NCBI GenBank assembly: GCA_025041195.1
Contig: JAKCFM010000001.1
Coordinates: 1,922,001-1,986,000, forward strand
Length of the DNA stretch: 64,000 nt
Source of the DNA: Halobacteriales archaeon YIM A00013
GTDB lineage: Archaea; Halobacteriota; Halobacteria; Halobacteriales; Haloarculaceae
Reading direction: 5' to 3'
Within the stretch, counting starts at the first letter, position 1. Each line of letters begins with the position of its first letter. A program made the translations under genes and the position numbers. Shown here piece by piece: positions 1-8,712 of this stretch. The notes beneath the pieces are model-generated. The model ran no database searches, was not told where the DNA came from, and saw nothing but the letters and a program-made list of their open reading frames with translations.

Positions 1-146
1 ACGAGACTGCGCCGTGCTTCCTCAGGGGGCACCTTATACTCCGACACCAGCGTCTCAAGGCGCTCTTCGATCTCTTCGAGATCGACCTCAAGATGGTCGT
101 CGAACTGGGCGTGGACCGACTCCGCGTGTTGGCGTAATTCCGACAT
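1..146 (-). CDS. RPA-like ssDNA-binding protein, N-terminal fragment
   Basis: The reading frame runs leftward out of the window. Its first 48 residues begin MSELRQHAESVHAQFDDHLE and continue into an acidic helical stretch ending near EEARRSLV. This resembles the N-terminus of haloarchaeal replication factor A (RPA-type, OB-fold) proteins, which bind single-stranded DNA in replication and repair. Only the helical leader is visible and no OB fold or zinc finger can be checked, so the family is inferred from N-terminal resemblance. The ATG at 146 is the first start in the frame. Confidence 0.55.
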   Translation of the reverse strand, partial: MSELRQHAESVHAQFDDHLEVDLEEIEERLETLVSEYKVPPEEARRSL

Positions 147-302
147 TGTGGCTCTGTCTCCTCGTATTTTCGGTGAGAGACAATGTGCGGTTCGACCTTA
201 TCCTTCTTAAATTCTCCATATTCGATTTCCGAAATGATAGCTGTCCAGAGAGTGCACACGACGAGCACCATCGTTTTCTCCGATGAGACCATAGCCCAGC
301 GC

Positions 303-602
303 ATGTCCTCGCGTCGGCGACTAGAGCGGCTGTTACAGGCGAAGTTTCGCGCAGCTGGAATGCAGATTGAGCAGGCAAAACAGACGTATGCCACGACAAA
401 ACGCGCGGCCGAAGCCGACATTCCGACCGACGAAAACGGAAACGCGCGAATCGTCTGTCGACGGTACGCAGAACGACGCGCTGTGGGACTCGATGCGTCG
501 GGTCGACCACCGTGTTTCGATCCCAACAGCCAGGACTGTCAGGGCTGTGTCGAAGACATTCAAGAAGGGACGATCGAAACCTGGGATCCCCGCCGGTGGT
601 GA
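303..602 (+). CDS. Conserved haloarchaeal small protein (DUF7091-like)
   Basis: A 99-residue basic/acidic protein with helix RRRLERLLQAKFRAAG, then PTDENGNARIVCRRYAE and a C-terminal Cys cluster (CFDPNSQDCQGCVEDI) ending GTIETW. I remember this arrangement from a conserved haloarchaeal family of unknown function (DUF7091); the name is from memory. The frame is open upstream to 183, but the N-terminal part before ATG 303 has no coding character, so ATG 303 is preferred. The three close cysteines could bind a metal, which is inference. The gene lies 27 nt upstream of the nucleotidyltransferase gene on the same strand. Confidence 0.7.
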   Translation: MSSRRRLERLLQAKFRAAGMQIEQAKQTYATTKRAAEADIPTDENGNARIVCRRYAERRAVGLDASGRPPCFDPNSQDCQGCVEDIQEGTIETWDPRRW

Positions 603-629
603 TTTGTAGCACCGATAGTAACCGACGGT

Positions 630-1634
630 ATGCAGATCGCAGTGGTGCTTGCCGGTGGCATCGGCACACGGATGTATCCAGCGAGCGCGCCCGAGCGCCC
701 CAAACAGTTTCTCTCTTTTGCGGACGATGACGACTCGTTGTTGGGTCAAACCGTCGACCGCGTCAGCCCGATCGTCGATCAGGTGTGTGTTCTGACCCGC
801 CCCGCGTACGCAGACGATGTTCGATCGCACGCCCCCGACGCGACGGTGCTCACCGAACCGATGGGAAAAGACACCGGCCCAGCGCTCGTGTACGGGACCC
901 ACGAGCTCAAAAGCGCCGGTGAGAACCCCGTCCTGTTCTGTTTGCCGAGCGACCAGCACGTCGGCGAGGGGTTTCAGGCAGTGGCACAACAGGCGATGGC
1001 TGTCGCCGAACGGACCGACCAGCTCGTCACCCTTGGGATCGAACCGACGCGCGCTGCGATCGAATACGGCTACATCAAACCGGGAGCCGATCACGGCGAC
1101 CACCTCGCAGTCGAGGGGTTTTACGAAAAACCCGATCCCGGCGCGGCTGCGCGATATGTGTACAACGATTTCTACTGGAACGCGGGGATGTTCGCCTGGA
1201 CACCCGAGACGCTGCTCTCTGCAGTGAGATCGACGCCGCTCTCGTCGCTCGTTGAGGCGCTCGAAGCAAACGATCCACTCGCCGGCTTCGATAGTGTCGA
1301 TCCGGTCAGCATCGACCACGCCGTCCTGGAACAAACCGAGGAGATTGCCGTCATTCCGGCGGCTATCGAGTGGGATGATCTTGGGTCGTGGGACTCGCTC
1401 GGGCGCATTCTCGACACGGACGCGGATGGTACCGTCAGTAGTGGTGACGTGCTCTCAATCGAGACGGAAAACTGTGTGCTCGCCTGTGATTCTTCGATGG
1501 AAATCAATGCGGTCGGCGTCTCCGATCTCGTCGTCGCAGCGTTCGATGACCGCGTGCTGGTCGTCCCAACGAACGACACACAACGGGTCAGAGAAGTCGT
1601 CGAAAAACGGACGGCGTCCACTCGCGAGACCTGA
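630..1634 (+). CDS. manC: Mannose-1-phosphate guanylyltransferase
   Basis: A 334-residue sugar-nucleotide transferase that would make GDP-mannose from mannose-1-phosphate and GTP, feeding glycan or glycolipid synthesis in the cytosol. The N-terminal Rossmann-like start carries the signature LAGGIGTRMYPASAPERPKQF (residues about 7-27), including the GG-x-GTR-x-P and PKQ elements of the mannose-1-P guanylyltransferase group. FCLPSDQHV and IEYGYIKPG are further conserved blocks. The length fits single-domain archaeal enzymes without the isomerase domain. Its stop at 1632-1634 directly abuts the stop of the convergent TRAM gene. Confidence 0.9.
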   Translation: MQIAVVLAGGIGTRMYPASAPERPKQFLSFADDDDSLLGQTVDRVSPIVDQVCVLTRPAYADDVRSHAPDATVLTEPMGKDTGPALVYGTHELKSAGENPVLFCLPSDQHVGEGFQAVAQQAMAVAERTDQLVTLGIEPTRAAIEYGYIKPGADHGDHLAVEGFYEKPDPGAAARYVYNDFYWNAGMFAWTPETLLSAVRSTPLSSLVEALEANDPLAGFDSVDPVSIDHAVLEQTEEIAVIPAAIEWDDLGSWDSLGRILDTDADGTVSSGDVLSIETENCVLACDSSMEINAVGVSDLVVAAFDDRVLVVPTNDTQRVREVVEKRTASTRET

Positions 1635-2066
1635 TCAGGAGCCCCAGAAATTGTCGCGGCTGCCCAGGCGTTTTCGCCCCATGGGCTCGTCGTCATCGTC
1701 GTCGTCTGGAATCTCCGTCTGATCGACATCGTCCATTTGTAACCGTTCGAGCTCTTCGGCGCGGGCGTGATTCGACCGGACGGTGGTTACCTTCACCCGG
1801 GCACGGGCATCGGGCAACACGCCATCAACCAGGACGATAAACCCTTCTTCGGTCCGACCAACGCCGGCACCGCTCTCGTGAATGTCCGTGACATCAACGA
1901 CGATCTCCTCGCCAGGGGTGACTGGCTGAGATTTGAGTTCGCGAATTGGCTGGTTGTAGTGATTACACCACTCAGCCCCCCCTCGCTCGCTGAAATGTTG
2001 ACACCCCATCCCTTCGATCCGCTCGGAGTAATGAGGGCATTCGTCCGCGAGTGGACAGTCCGACAT
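1635..2066 (-). CDS. TRAM domain protein with N-terminal Cys cluster
   Basis: A 143-residue protein. Residues 1-45 carry Cys/His groups (MSDCPLADECPHY, GMGCQHF, GGAEWCNHY) like those of a small metal-binding module. Residues about 55-120 form a TRAM-type beta-barrel (PVTPGEEIVVDVTDIHESGAGVGR, then GFIVLVDGVLPDARARVKV). TRAM domains bind RNA and are common as small stand-alone proteins in haloarchaea. The C-terminus is an acidic Asp tract. The frame stays open upstream to 2258, but the ATG at 2066 gives the start typical of the family. It converges with the manC-type gene without spacer. Confidence 0.8.
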   Translation of the reverse strand: MSDCPLADECPHYSERIEGMGCQHFSERGGAEWCNHYNQPIRELKSQPVTPGEEIVVDVTDIHESGAGVGRTEEGFIVLVDGVLPDARARVKVTTVRSNHARAEELERLQMDDVDQTEIPDDDDDDEPMGRKRLGSRDNFWGS

Positions 2067-2270
2067 ACAGATACCAGCGTGGCAGTCGTCTAAATCGTTA
2101 CGACACGCTCTGCACGACGGCACCTGAGCCAGACAAACCGGTGTCGGTCTACTGTCATCTCGTCGGTAGGAAGCAGGTAATCGTGGGTAGCTCACCAGTG
2201 AGTTGCGCTGTCGTGAACGGCCGGCGCAAAGCGAAACCGTTAGGTGAGTACTGCCCAAACGAATGAGTAC

Positions 2271-2343
2271 GGGGTTGTGGGTTAGCCTGGTATACTTACG
2301 GCCTTGGGTGCCGTTGACCTCGGTTCAAATCCGAGCAACCCCA
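2271..2343 (+). tRNA. tRNA-Pro (anticodon TGG)
   Basis: A 73-nt cloverleaf with a perfect 7-bp acceptor stem GGGGTTG/CAACCCC and discriminator A at 2343. The anticodon stem ACGGC/GCCGT frames loop CTTGGGT, with TGG at positions 34-36. The T stem CTCGG/CCGAG encloses TTCAAAT. The D stem is weak (one G-T pair and a T-T mismatch). No intron and no encoded CCA. Confidence 0.95.
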
Positions 2344-2407
2344 TCTTCTGTCGTGCAGTTTCACCGTGAACCAGCCGTCTTTTCAGCACCGATCACATAG
2401 CGTGCGT

Positions 2408-3130
2408 ATGCCGTGTCGGCAGTGTCGGAGTTCACTCGATCGCCCTGGCGATTACTGTTTAGTCTGTAATACGGCCAACGCCGACACTGTTGTCTTAGAA
2501 CTTGATCGAGATCGCGCCCGCGTGAGCGCGCTTGACGAGGAGACCGTCCTTGGTTCACGAGTGATCACTACCACGCCCGAGCGCGACGGCGAAGCAGCCG
2601 TGATCGAGCTCCGCAACTTCGTTGGGCTGATCGCGGATGACGTTCGGCGCAAACGTCCTGAGGAGGTGTACGTCACCGGCGATCGGACCGTGATCGATCA
2701 CGTGCGCCGGGCGCTGCATTATCCACTGTTTCGGATCACCGGCGAAGATGCGATCCAGTCGGTGATCGAACGGCGAGGCAAACCCGCCCTCGAAGAGGTG
2801 CATGCCTCGCTGTCCGACACGATTGGCGGCTCTCACACGACGCTCATCGGCGATCGAGATGGCCGACGAGCGATCGAAACGGTGGCCGCCCACCCACACG
2901 TGAAAAAGCTCGTCCCCGGTCCAATCGACGCTGGCGGCAGCAGCTCTCGAACGGGCGTGCGGGCGAAAGCAACCCGTTCGGACACCAACGGCAACGTCCG
3001 GCTACTGGTTCGTGATGGCTCAAGCGTCCAGGAAAACCGCGTCGTCACCACCGCCTACGACAGAGACACTGGCGAACGGGTGCGAACGGATCTCAACGAG
3101 GCACTCACCGAGTCTGGGCTGCAGGAGTGA
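2408..3130 (+). CDS. DUF2103-type predicted metal-binding protein
   Basis: A 240-residue protein starting [20 protein letters not shown], an N-terminal zinc-ribbon-like CxxC...CxxC pair. A mixed alpha/beta body follows, with [21 protein letters not shown] and [18 protein letters not shown], features I associate with the archaeal DUF2103 family. The function is unknown; a nucleic-acid-related role is only suggested by the zinc ribbon. ATG 2408 is chosen because it begins the Cys motif; the longer frame from 2366 adds 14 residues without coding character. It lies 64 nt after tRNA-Pro. Confidence 0.75.
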   Translation: MPCRQCRSSLDRPGDYCLVCNTANADTVVLELDRDRARVSALDEETVLGSRVITTTPERDGEAAVIELRNFVGLIADDVRRKRPEEVYVTGDRTVIDHVRRALHYPLFRITGEDAIQSVIERRGKPALEEVHASLSDTIGGSHTTLIGDRDGRRAIETVAAHPHVKKLVPGPIDAGGSSSRTGVRAKATRSDTNGNVRLLVRDGSSVQENRVVTTAYDRDTGERVRTDLNEALTESGLQE

Positions 3131-3151
3131 CGCCGTCGAATCGAACTCAAC

Positions 3152-3159
3152 GGATTTAT
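3152..3159 (+). promoter_or_regulatory. TATA box of the rpl37ae operon
   Basis: GATTTATA lies about 25-30 nt before the ATG at 3184, the spacing expected for a haloarchaeal TATA element driving a leaderless transcript. It is the only such element immediately upstream of the five-gene operon. Confidence 0.55.
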
Positions 3160-3183
3160 ACCCACGATTGGATTACAGACCGT

Positions 3184-3450
3184 ATGGCTGAACAACAGGG
3201 ATCTATCGGGAGCGCCGGTCGCTTTGGCGCTCGCTACGGCCGAGTCGCTCGGCGCCGTGTCAACGAGATCGAAGCGGAAATGCAGAACGCAACCGTTGAC
3301 GGCGACGATGTCAAACGCGTCGGCACCGGGATCTGGGTGAACGAAGCAACTGGCGAGAAATTCGCCGGAGGCGCCTATCGTCCGGAGACTCCGGGTGGAA
3401 AAACCGTCCAGCGCTCGATCCGTGCCGCGTTGGCCGAAGACGACGAATAA
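3184..3450 (+). CDS. rpl37ae: 50S ribosomal protein L37Ae
   Basis: An 88-residue ribosomal protein of the large subunit. The family hallmarks are clear: [21 protein letters not shown] at the N-terminus, GTGIW in the centre and [16 protein letters not shown] followed by [12 protein letters not shown] at the end. The central region, where L37Ae usually has a CxxC...CxxC zinc finger, contains no cysteine at all: [26 protein letters not shown]. The start at 3184 sits leaderless behind a TATA box. It heads the cluster rpl37ae-rpoP-pcc1-pfdB-DUF3194, an arrangement well known in haloarchaea. Confidence 0.92.
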   Translation: MAEQQGSIGSAGRFGARYGRVARRRVNEIEAEMQNATVDGDDVKRVGTGIWVNEATGEKFAGGAYRPETPGGKTVQRSIRAALAEDDE

Positions 3451-3479
3451 GCTTTCAGACCAGACTCCCAATCCAACGT

Positions 3480-3614
3480 ATGAGCTACAAATGTTCTCGC
3501 TGTAAACGCGACGTCGAGCTCGACGAATACGGTGGCGTCCGCTGTCCGTACTGTGGTCACCGCGTTCTGCTCAAAGAACGCAGCCGCAACATCAAAGAGA
3601 TCGGCGTTCAGTAG
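3480..3614 (+). CDS. rpoP: DNA-directed RNA polymerase subunit P
   Basis: A 44-residue protein, [19 protein letters not shown] then [16 protein letters not shown]. It has the two CxxC pairs of the Rpb12-like zinc ribbon and the basic C-terminal tail that inserts between large RNA polymerase subunits. The length matches archaeal RpoP. It starts 29 nt after rpl37ae and is followed 8 nt later by pcc1, so the genes are very probably cotranscribed. Confidence 0.95.
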   Translation: MSYKCSRCKRDVELDEYGGVRCPYCGHRVLLKERSRNIKEIGVQ

Positions 3615-3622
3615 ACCGGCCC

Positions 3623-3874
3623 GTGGCGACGACCGTTCCCGCAGCAATCACGCTCGAATGTTCGTATGAGAGTGTCGCCCGAGCCGAACTGATCGAACGG
3701 GCCATTAGTCAAGAGATCGGACAGATCGACGACAGTCGTGCGCAAACCACCATCGAGCGCGAGGAGACGATGCTTTTGATTGAGGTAAACGCGGATGATC
3801 TGGTGGCGTTGCGTGCTGGGCTCAACACCTGGTGTACGCTCATCGAGGTGGCAGAACGATGTGCAGAGTGCTGA
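3623..3874 (+). CDS. pcc1: KEOPS complex subunit Pcc1
   Basis: An 83-residue protein with a GTG start at 3623. It has the compact beta-alpha-beta-alpha layout of Pcc1 (ITLECSYESVARAELIERAI, then TMLLIEVNADDLVALRAGLNTWCTLI). Pcc1 is the dimerisation module of the KEOPS complex, which makes the N6-threonylcarbamoyl modification at A37 of tRNAs reading ANN codons. Its place between rpoP and the prefoldin beta gene is the usual archaeal neighbourhood and supports the call. Confidence 0.85.
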   Translation: MATTVPAAITLECSYESVARAELIERAISQEIGQIDDSRAQTTIEREETMLLIEVNADDLVALRAGLNTWCTLIEVAERCAEC

Positions 3875-3931
3875 ATCGGTGCGGAGGATCAAACACGTGC
3901 CTTTTTGCGTTGCGGTCCTGACAGGGTAACC

Positions 3932-4342
3932 ATGCAGGGTAATCTTCCACCAGAAGCCGAAGAGAAAATCGAGGAGTTGCAGGGACTCCAGGAAACCGCA
4001 CAGCAGGTCGCCATGCAGAAACAGCAGGCTGAAACCGCGCTCTCGGACACCGAGACCGCACTCGATCAGCTCGATGACATTACAGAAGACACCGACATGT
4101 ATCAGGAAGTCGGTGAGCTGCTCGTCGAGACGGATTACGAGGCCGCACAGACCGATCTCGAATCGAAGCAGGACAACCTTGAGATTCGCATCGACACGCT
4201 CGAAAAACAGGAGAGCCGTGTCGAAGAGAAGTTCGAAGAGCTCCAGCAGGAGCTCCAGCAGCTGCTGAGCGGTGCCGGCGGCGGCCCATCTGGCCCGCAG
4301 GGACCGGGCGGCCCGGGGATGGGCGGTCCAGGCGGAGACTAA
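3932..4342 (+). CDS. pfdB: Prefoldin subunit beta
   Basis: A 136-residue cytosolic chaperone subunit. Two long coiled-coil helices (residues about 5-50 and 70-115, rich in E, Q and L) flank a short beta-hairpin segment ([20 protein letters not shown]), as in prefoldin beta. The C-terminal tail is Gly/Pro rich ([17 protein letters not shown]), common in haloarchaea. Prefoldin captures unfolded proteins and passes them to the thermosome. ATG 3932 is preferred to the open frame beginning at 3905. Fourth gene of the rpl37ae operon. Confidence 0.92.
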   Translation: MQGNLPPEAEEKIEELQGLQETAQQVAMQKQQAETALSDTETALDQLDDITEDTDMYQEVGELLVETDYEAAQTDLESKQDNLEIRIDTLEKQESRVEEKFEELQQELQQLLSGAGGGPSGPQGPGGPGMGGPGGD

Positions 4343-4351
4343 CACGGCGCT

Positions 4352-4597
4352 ATGGTCTCTGATTCGGCGGTCGTCCAGACGGCAGCAGAGGCGGCCGAAG
4401 GGGTCATCCTTTCGAACTACAAACAATCACAGCTTGAGGATCTCGACGTGACCGTTACGTTCGAGGACGACATCCTTGAGGTCGACATTTACGTGAATCC
4501 GCCGACCGATCACGACGCCGATCCCGAGGCCGTGATCGACGACGCAATCGAGGCGGCACACAGCGCGGTCGACGAACTGTTCGAATCGGCCGACTAG
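4352..4597 (+). CDS. DUF3194 family protein
   Basis: An 81-residue acidic protein: a helix, then the beta strands LDVTVTFEDDILEVDIYVN, then a long C-terminal helix. It matches the small archaeal DUF3194 family in length and in its invariable position after prefoldin beta. The function is unknown; linkage to prefoldin and KEOPS genes suggests a housekeeping role. The stop overlaps by 4 nt the stop of the convergent acetyltransferase gene. Confidence 0.85.
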   Translation: MVSDSAVVQTAAEAAEGVILSNYKQSQLEDLDVTVTFEDDILEVDIYVNPPTDHDADPEAVIDDAIEAAHSAVDELFESAD

Positions 4598-5418
4598 AGT
4601 TTCTTCTCCCGATTCGTTTCAAACCACTCGACAGCGTAGTTTACCATCTGACGCTGTTCGAGGAGTCTTGCGGATGTGGCCCCGACATCGCCGGTCGTGA
4701 CAGCACTAGGATTGTCGCGTTCGAACGCCGTCCCACACGCCGGAAAGTCGTCGTCACTGAACGCAACATCCTCCCACTGGCGCCACTCGCGCTCACCATC
4801 GACGACGATCGCACTCGCGTGTGACGTTTGCTCTAACGCCAGCGATGATCGATACTCGGCGAGATGAAGCGAGGTGTTCGTGGCGTGTGTCGTTCCGAGA
4901 AACAACACCTCGCCATCGAGATCGTAGACGCGCGCGAGCGGTGAGTGCTCGCCGAGCGAGCGATCGAGTGCGTGGTCTTCGGTGACGAACGCTGCGTTCG
5001 CACCCCAGGCCGCGAACGAGTGCTGGGGGTGTGAACTCCGTCGAACGCCTGGATACGACCGGAAGCACTCTGCAATTGCACCCATCCCCTGGGTCGGTGT
5101 GACGGTTGGCCGATACGGTAGCATCGATTCTCGAACCGGTTCATACCAGGACTCGGGGACCGGTGGATGATTCATGTTCGACGGATCGCGATTGCCCGGC
5201 GAATGAGTGGGCAGTACGATCGTTCCGTCGCTCGTGACGACCCGTTGGAGGGCATCGATTACTGCCGGTGCACCGCCACACACCCACCCGAGCGAGGACA
5301 GCGAGGCGTGGACCAGCACCGTCGTGTTTTGAGTGAGGCCCAGCGATTGAAGATCATCGACCAGTCGCTCGACCGTAATGGGATCCTCAGAGCGCTGTGC
5401 TGGGGGGACGTCCGTCAT
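4594..5418 (-). CDS. AAC(3)-family acetyltransferase
   Basis: A 274-residue protein of the aminoglycoside 3-N-acetyltransferase fold. It shows LVHASLSSLGWVCGGAPAVI near residues 35-54, VLPTHSPGNRDP around residue 75 and a late SHPQHSFAAWG block, all typical of the AAC(3) family that uses acetyl-CoA. In archaea such enzymes are frequent outside any resistance context and the natural substrate is unknown, so antibiotic resistance should not be assumed. ATG 5418 is the first start in frame. Confidence 0.85.
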   Translation of the reverse strand: MTDVPPAQRSEDPITVERLVDDLQSLGLTQNTTVLVHASLSSLGWVCGGAPAVIDALQRVVTSDGTIVLPTHSPGNRDPSNMNHPPVPESWYEPVRESMLPYRPTVTPTQGMGAIAECFRSYPGVRRSSHPQHSFAAWGANAAFVTEDHALDRSLGEHSPLARVYDLDGEVLFLGTTHATNTSLHLAEYRSSLALEQTSHASAIVVDGEREWRQWEDVAFSDDDFPACGTAFERDNPSAVTTGDVGATSARLLEQRQMVNYAVEWFETNREKKL

Positions 5419-5470
5419 ACGCTCTATTTCTCCAGGCAGACAAAACGAATCACGGTTCGGTTCGATCGGT

Positions 5471-7384
5471 TCAGGCGAAAAAGAAGATCAACACGCTAAC
5501 GGCAAACACCGCCATGATGAACGCTGCTGCGAGCGCACCGGCCATTGAGGTCATCACGTTGGCGTGGCTGGCGAGCGTCTCGGTCCGGTCATTGCCAAAG
5601 ACGGTGACTGTCGCGCGTTCGACGTTCATCCCCGCCTCGACGGGTTCGATGTCGTCAATCGCCGCGGCAAGGAGGTCATCAATCCGAGCGAGCAGCTCAG
5701 CCGTGTCGATCGCACCACCAACCTGGTTTTCGGCATCAACCGTGTTGACAACGTGCGTATCGGTGGTCATCACCTCTGCGTGTTCGATCGTCTTGGCCAC
5801 GCCACTGGCACCTCCATCAGCTGCGACCGGTTGCGTCGCAGTGGTGGTGAGATGGGTGACAATTCGATCACGAAGTCCGGGCTCCATATTGTTGCCGTCA
5901 ACGAGCACGTACGCGGTGCGTTGGGTGCCGGACTCAACGACGGCGACGCGAATCCCGAGCGGACCGATCCCGTCCGCTGGCGTCCAGTCCGTGGGATCCC
6001 AGGCGACGCCCAGTGACAGGGCCGCTCGGCTAGTTGTCGTGAGCGATTCGCCGAGTTCATCTGCGGCGTGGAGCATCGAAAACGACCGTTTTGATCCCGG
6101 CGTCACGTGGCCAAGATCTGCACCACCGAGGCCGTTGTTGCAGTTGTGCGCATCAACGAGCATCACGTTCTCCAGGCCGTCGCGCATGGCACGAGAGCTC
6201 GCAGATAGGCCAACGGAGTACTCCACATCGTCGGCAAATGAGGGTGAATACGTTCCCACGAGCAACGCGCCGTTCCCGAACGACTGTCCGAGCATTGTCA
6301 GCTCGCCGTCCTGCTCAAGAAATGCGTTCGTGGCCTCGCCGTCGTAGCTGATGCGTTCGTAGGCACGATCGGCAGCGTCAATGATCGTGTCGACTTCGCG
6401 TTCGGTAACGAGATTGAAATCGTGACCGGCAGTGGCGTGTGGTGGAAATCCCAGCCCATCCGTGTTTTCGGCCACGCGTTCGGGGAGATTGCCGCCACCA
6501 ATCTCACCCATTGGCCCGGGGTGGATCATCGGGAGAACGAATCTGGCTTTTTCCGTCTGATCAGCCGCTCGACGGAACGAAAGGACGGAGACGGGGACGA
6601 TCGCCTCCTCACCCAGCTGTTCGAAGAAATCCTCGAGTTCGCGCGAGCCCTCGGCGATGTGGCCTACGAACCCTCGGATGAAATCCAGCACGCTCACGCC
6701 GAGGCTGTTTTGCCACGGTCGATCGATCGTCACCATAAACAGCCAGGTGGCGATCGCATACAACACACAGATCCCTCCGAGCAGGAGAAAATCCTTGGGG
6801 ACGAACACATCGAAACCGCCGGGAGCGTGATTTGAGCGCGCGAAAAACGACTGGATGATCGGCCCACCGATTTCAAGATACGTGATCGTTCCGCTGTAGA
6901 TAAACAACAACATCGCGCCAGCAAGCGTCTGAATGCTCGCCGGAATAGACGCAATCAACAACGATTTTCGGGAGATAGCCATCACGACGAGCAGTCGAAT
7001 CGCAAAGATGCTCGCCAGCGCCACAATGAGCGTATCGAAAACGAACTCCTCATCGAGAGCGGTCAACACTGCGATCGCACCCGCAGCCGTCAGAATCCCG
7101 ACAACGAGGAGTTCACAGAACAGTGCGAGCAGCGACGCCCGATTCGGTGTGAGCTGCCCACCAAGGCGCTGGTCGACGTACGGCGTGAAGATGCTTGCCA
7201 GCACCGTCGGAATGCCGACGAAAAAGATGCCTTGCCAGGCATCATCGAGAACGAATTCGTTTTCAAACGCAGCGAGACCCATCAACGCCGCAATAATAAG
7301 CGAGAACACGACGCTGGCGTACCAGCTGGGCGCGCGAAAGATAAATCGGGAGAGGCCCGCCAGATCGCCTTGCGATTGAGTCAT
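5471..7384 (-). CDS. DUF2070 family membrane protein
   Basis: A 637-residue protein. The N-terminal third (about residues 20-200) contains six or so hydrophobic segments, and a final hydrophobic helix ends at VFAVSVLIFFFA. The large central part is soluble and has conserved elements such as FVLPMIHPGPMGEIGGGNLPE, VDAHNCNN and YVLVDGNNMEPGLRD. This is the archaeal DUF2070 family, of unknown function. The HPGP and DAHNC blocks hint at a metal- or phosphate-binding site. It starts 8 nt after the guaA stop, so the two are probably cotranscribed. Confidence 0.85.
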   Translation of the reverse strand: MTQSQGDLAGLSRFIFRAPSWYASVVFSLIIAALMGLAAFENEFVLDDAWQGIFFVGIPTVLASIFTPYVDQRLGGQLTPNRASLLALFCELLVVGILTAAGAIAVLTALDEEFVFDTLIVALASIFAIRLLVVMAISRKSLLIASIPASIQTLAGAMLLFIYSGTITYLEIGGPIIQSFFARSNHAPGGFDVFVPKDFLLLGGICVLYAIATWLFMVTIDRPWQNSLGVSVLDFIRGFVGHIAEGSRELEDFFEQLGEEAIVPVSVLSFRRAADQTEKARFVLPMIHPGPMGEIGGGNLPERVAENTDGLGFPPHATAGHDFNLVTEREVDTIIDAADRAYERISYDGEATNAFLEQDGELTMLGQSFGNGALLVGTYSPSFADDVEYSVGLSASSRAMRDGLENVMLVDAHNCNNGLGGADLGHVTPGSKRSFSMLHAADELGESLTTTSRAALSLGVAWDPTDWTPADGIGPLGIRVAVVESGTQRTAYVLVDGNNMEPGLRDRIVTHLTTTATQPVAADGGASGVAKTIEHAEVMTTDTHVVNTVDAENQVGGAIDTAELLARIDDLLAAAIDDIEPVEAGMNVERATVTVFGNDRTETLASHANVMTSMAGALAAAFIMAVFAVSVLIFFFA

Positions 7385-7392
7385 GCGAGCGC

Positions 7393-7941
7393 CTACTCAC
7401 AACGGCGACGGAAGTTCTCGAACAGTTCTGTCCCAGCCTCGGTGTGTGCAACCTCGGGATGCCACTGGACGCCATACAGCTCTTCGTCGGTGTTGCTCAT
7501 GGCCTCTATCGAACAGACGTCGCTCGTTCCGGTCAGGGTGAAATTTTCTGGCAGTGCCGTCACTTCATCGGCGTGACTCGCCCAGACGCGCGTGGATGGA
7601 CCAAGCGATCCAACAAGCGGGTCCTCATCTGCAACGATTGCAACGTCAACGTCCGCATAGCCGCCGTACTCTCCAGTTCCAACCGTCCCACCGAGCGAGT
7701 CGGCAATCAGCTGCATCCCCAGACAGATGCCGAGTATCGGGATATCCAGATCGAGATACGCAGTACACTGACCGATGTCTGTCATATCCGGGCCGCCTGA
7801 CAACACAAGGCCGTCGGCATCGATTTCTGCTGGAGGAGTGGTGTTGTCGATGAGTTCGGTTTTCACGCCGATATCACGGAGGGCGCGATGCTCAAGATGC
7901 GTAAACTGACCGTGATTATCGACCACATCGATGCGAACCAT
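7393..7941 (-). CDS. guaA: GMP synthase, glutamine amidotransferase subunit A
   Basis: A 182-residue class I glutamine amidotransferase, encoded separately from the ATP pyrophosphatase subunit as is normal in archaea. The oxyanion/nucleophile site GICLGMQ (Cys around residue 74) and the late GVQWHPEV (His and Glu of the triad) are both present. It supplies ammonia for conversion of XMP to GMP. The synthetase subunit is not in this window. It is followed 8 nt later by the DUF2070 gene. Confidence 0.92.
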   Translation of the reverse strand: MVRIDVVDNHGQFTHLEHRALRDIGVKTELIDNTTPPAEIDADGLVLSGGPDMTDIGQCTAYLDLDIPILGICLGMQLIADSLGGTVGTGEYGGYADVDVAIVADEDPLVGSLGPSTRVWASHADEVTALPENFTLTGTSDVCSIEAMSNTDEELYGVQWHPEVAHTEAGTELFENFRRRCE

Positions 7942-8029
7942 TGATTGCGATAGATCATCGACCCGTATATACTTCTTGAAATACAGCGCTATCGGTGTCG
8001 TTATCCATCAACCGAGCAGAGCGTGCTGA

Positions 8030-8569
8030 TCACTCCTGGTGTCGTTCAGCTGCGGTGTGGAATCCAAACTCTTCGTGTTCTTTCGATCTGCGGGCTTGTT
8101 CTTCGGCTATCGCCTCGGTGGCAGGATTCACGTCATCGTCGATGCGGGCCCACGCGTTGTGCACCTTCGCGTGACACCACCGACAGAGATCGACGGTGAT
8201 CTCATGGGCGAGTCCGGCGTCCGTGTCGGCCATCGAATCGTCGCGGCGATAGGAGAGGTGATGGGTTTCGAGCAAGGGGCGATCTTCATCGTGTGCCATT
8301 CGCACCTCTGCGATGCCACAGCGAACGCACTCGTGGCTCCGATCCGTTGATCGAAAGTTCGGGCAGTCACACCACTCCCACGAGCGCGTCCCGACTGGGC
8401 AGTCGTACTCGTCTTCGTTTCGGGCGCGGGCGAACGACGGATCACGGTCGGCGTGCTCGATCGCGAACCGACAGCGCCCGTCGTTGGTCAGATAATCACA
8501 CCGCTCGACGTAGTCATAGGGGTCATCCACACCCACGGACGTGCCCGACGGTGTCGTCTCCATGGCCAT
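8030..8569 (-). CDS. Cys-rich HNH-like haloarchaeal protein
   Basis: A 179-residue protein rich in Cys and His: ERCDYLTNDGRCRF near the N-terminus, then WCDCPNF, HECVRCGIAEVR, LLETHHLSYR and CRWCHAKVH. The last three blocks together resemble the zinc-supported beta-beta-alpha metal fold of HNH endonucleases. I recall a haloarchaeal family of this layout (DUF7097) whose function is not established. Start candidates are the ATGs at 8569 and 8563; upstream frame sequence to 8851 looks non-coding. Divergent from leuA. Confidence 0.7.
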   Translation of the reverse strand: MAMETTPSGTSVGVDDPYDYVERCDYLTNDGRCRFAIEHADRDPSFARARNEDEYDCPVGTRSWEWCDCPNFRSTDRSHECVRCGIAEVRMAHDEDRPLLETHHLSYRRDDSMADTDAGLAHEITVDLCRWCHAKVHNAWARIDDDVNPATEAIAEEQARRSKEHEEFGFHTAAERHQE

Positions 8570-8668
8570 CGATTGGTCCAGAGGACCGTGAACGACACGG
8601 ACTCGTCCCATCAACTGGCGAAAATTGTCACGGAGTATAGGGCTGCAATATCTGACGCACTCAGCTGT

Positions 8669-8676
8669 ATTATATA
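8669..8676 (+). promoter_or_regulatory. TATA element before the LeuA/CimA gene
   Basis: ATTATATA lies about 37 nt upstream of the GTG start at 8713 and 30 nt upstream of an out-of-frame ATG at 8706. Spacing favours transcription starting near 8700, giving a very short leader. Confidence 0.5.
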
Positions 8677-8712
8677 GGAGCCGATCACACGTCTGGATGG
8701 CTAGCATGACCG

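Noticed and set aside
333-1334. 333-codon minus-strand frame
   Set aside because: Antisense to the clearly coding guanylyltransferase gene.
4594-5418. Antibiotic-resistance interpretation of the AAC(3)-type gene
   Set aside because: The family is common in archaea outside any resistance setting, and nothing mobile is adjacent.
5397-6347. 316-codon plus-strand open frame
   Set aside because: It is antisense to the DUF2070 gene, Ser/Thr/Arg-rich and without family signals; a shadow of GC-rich coding DNA.
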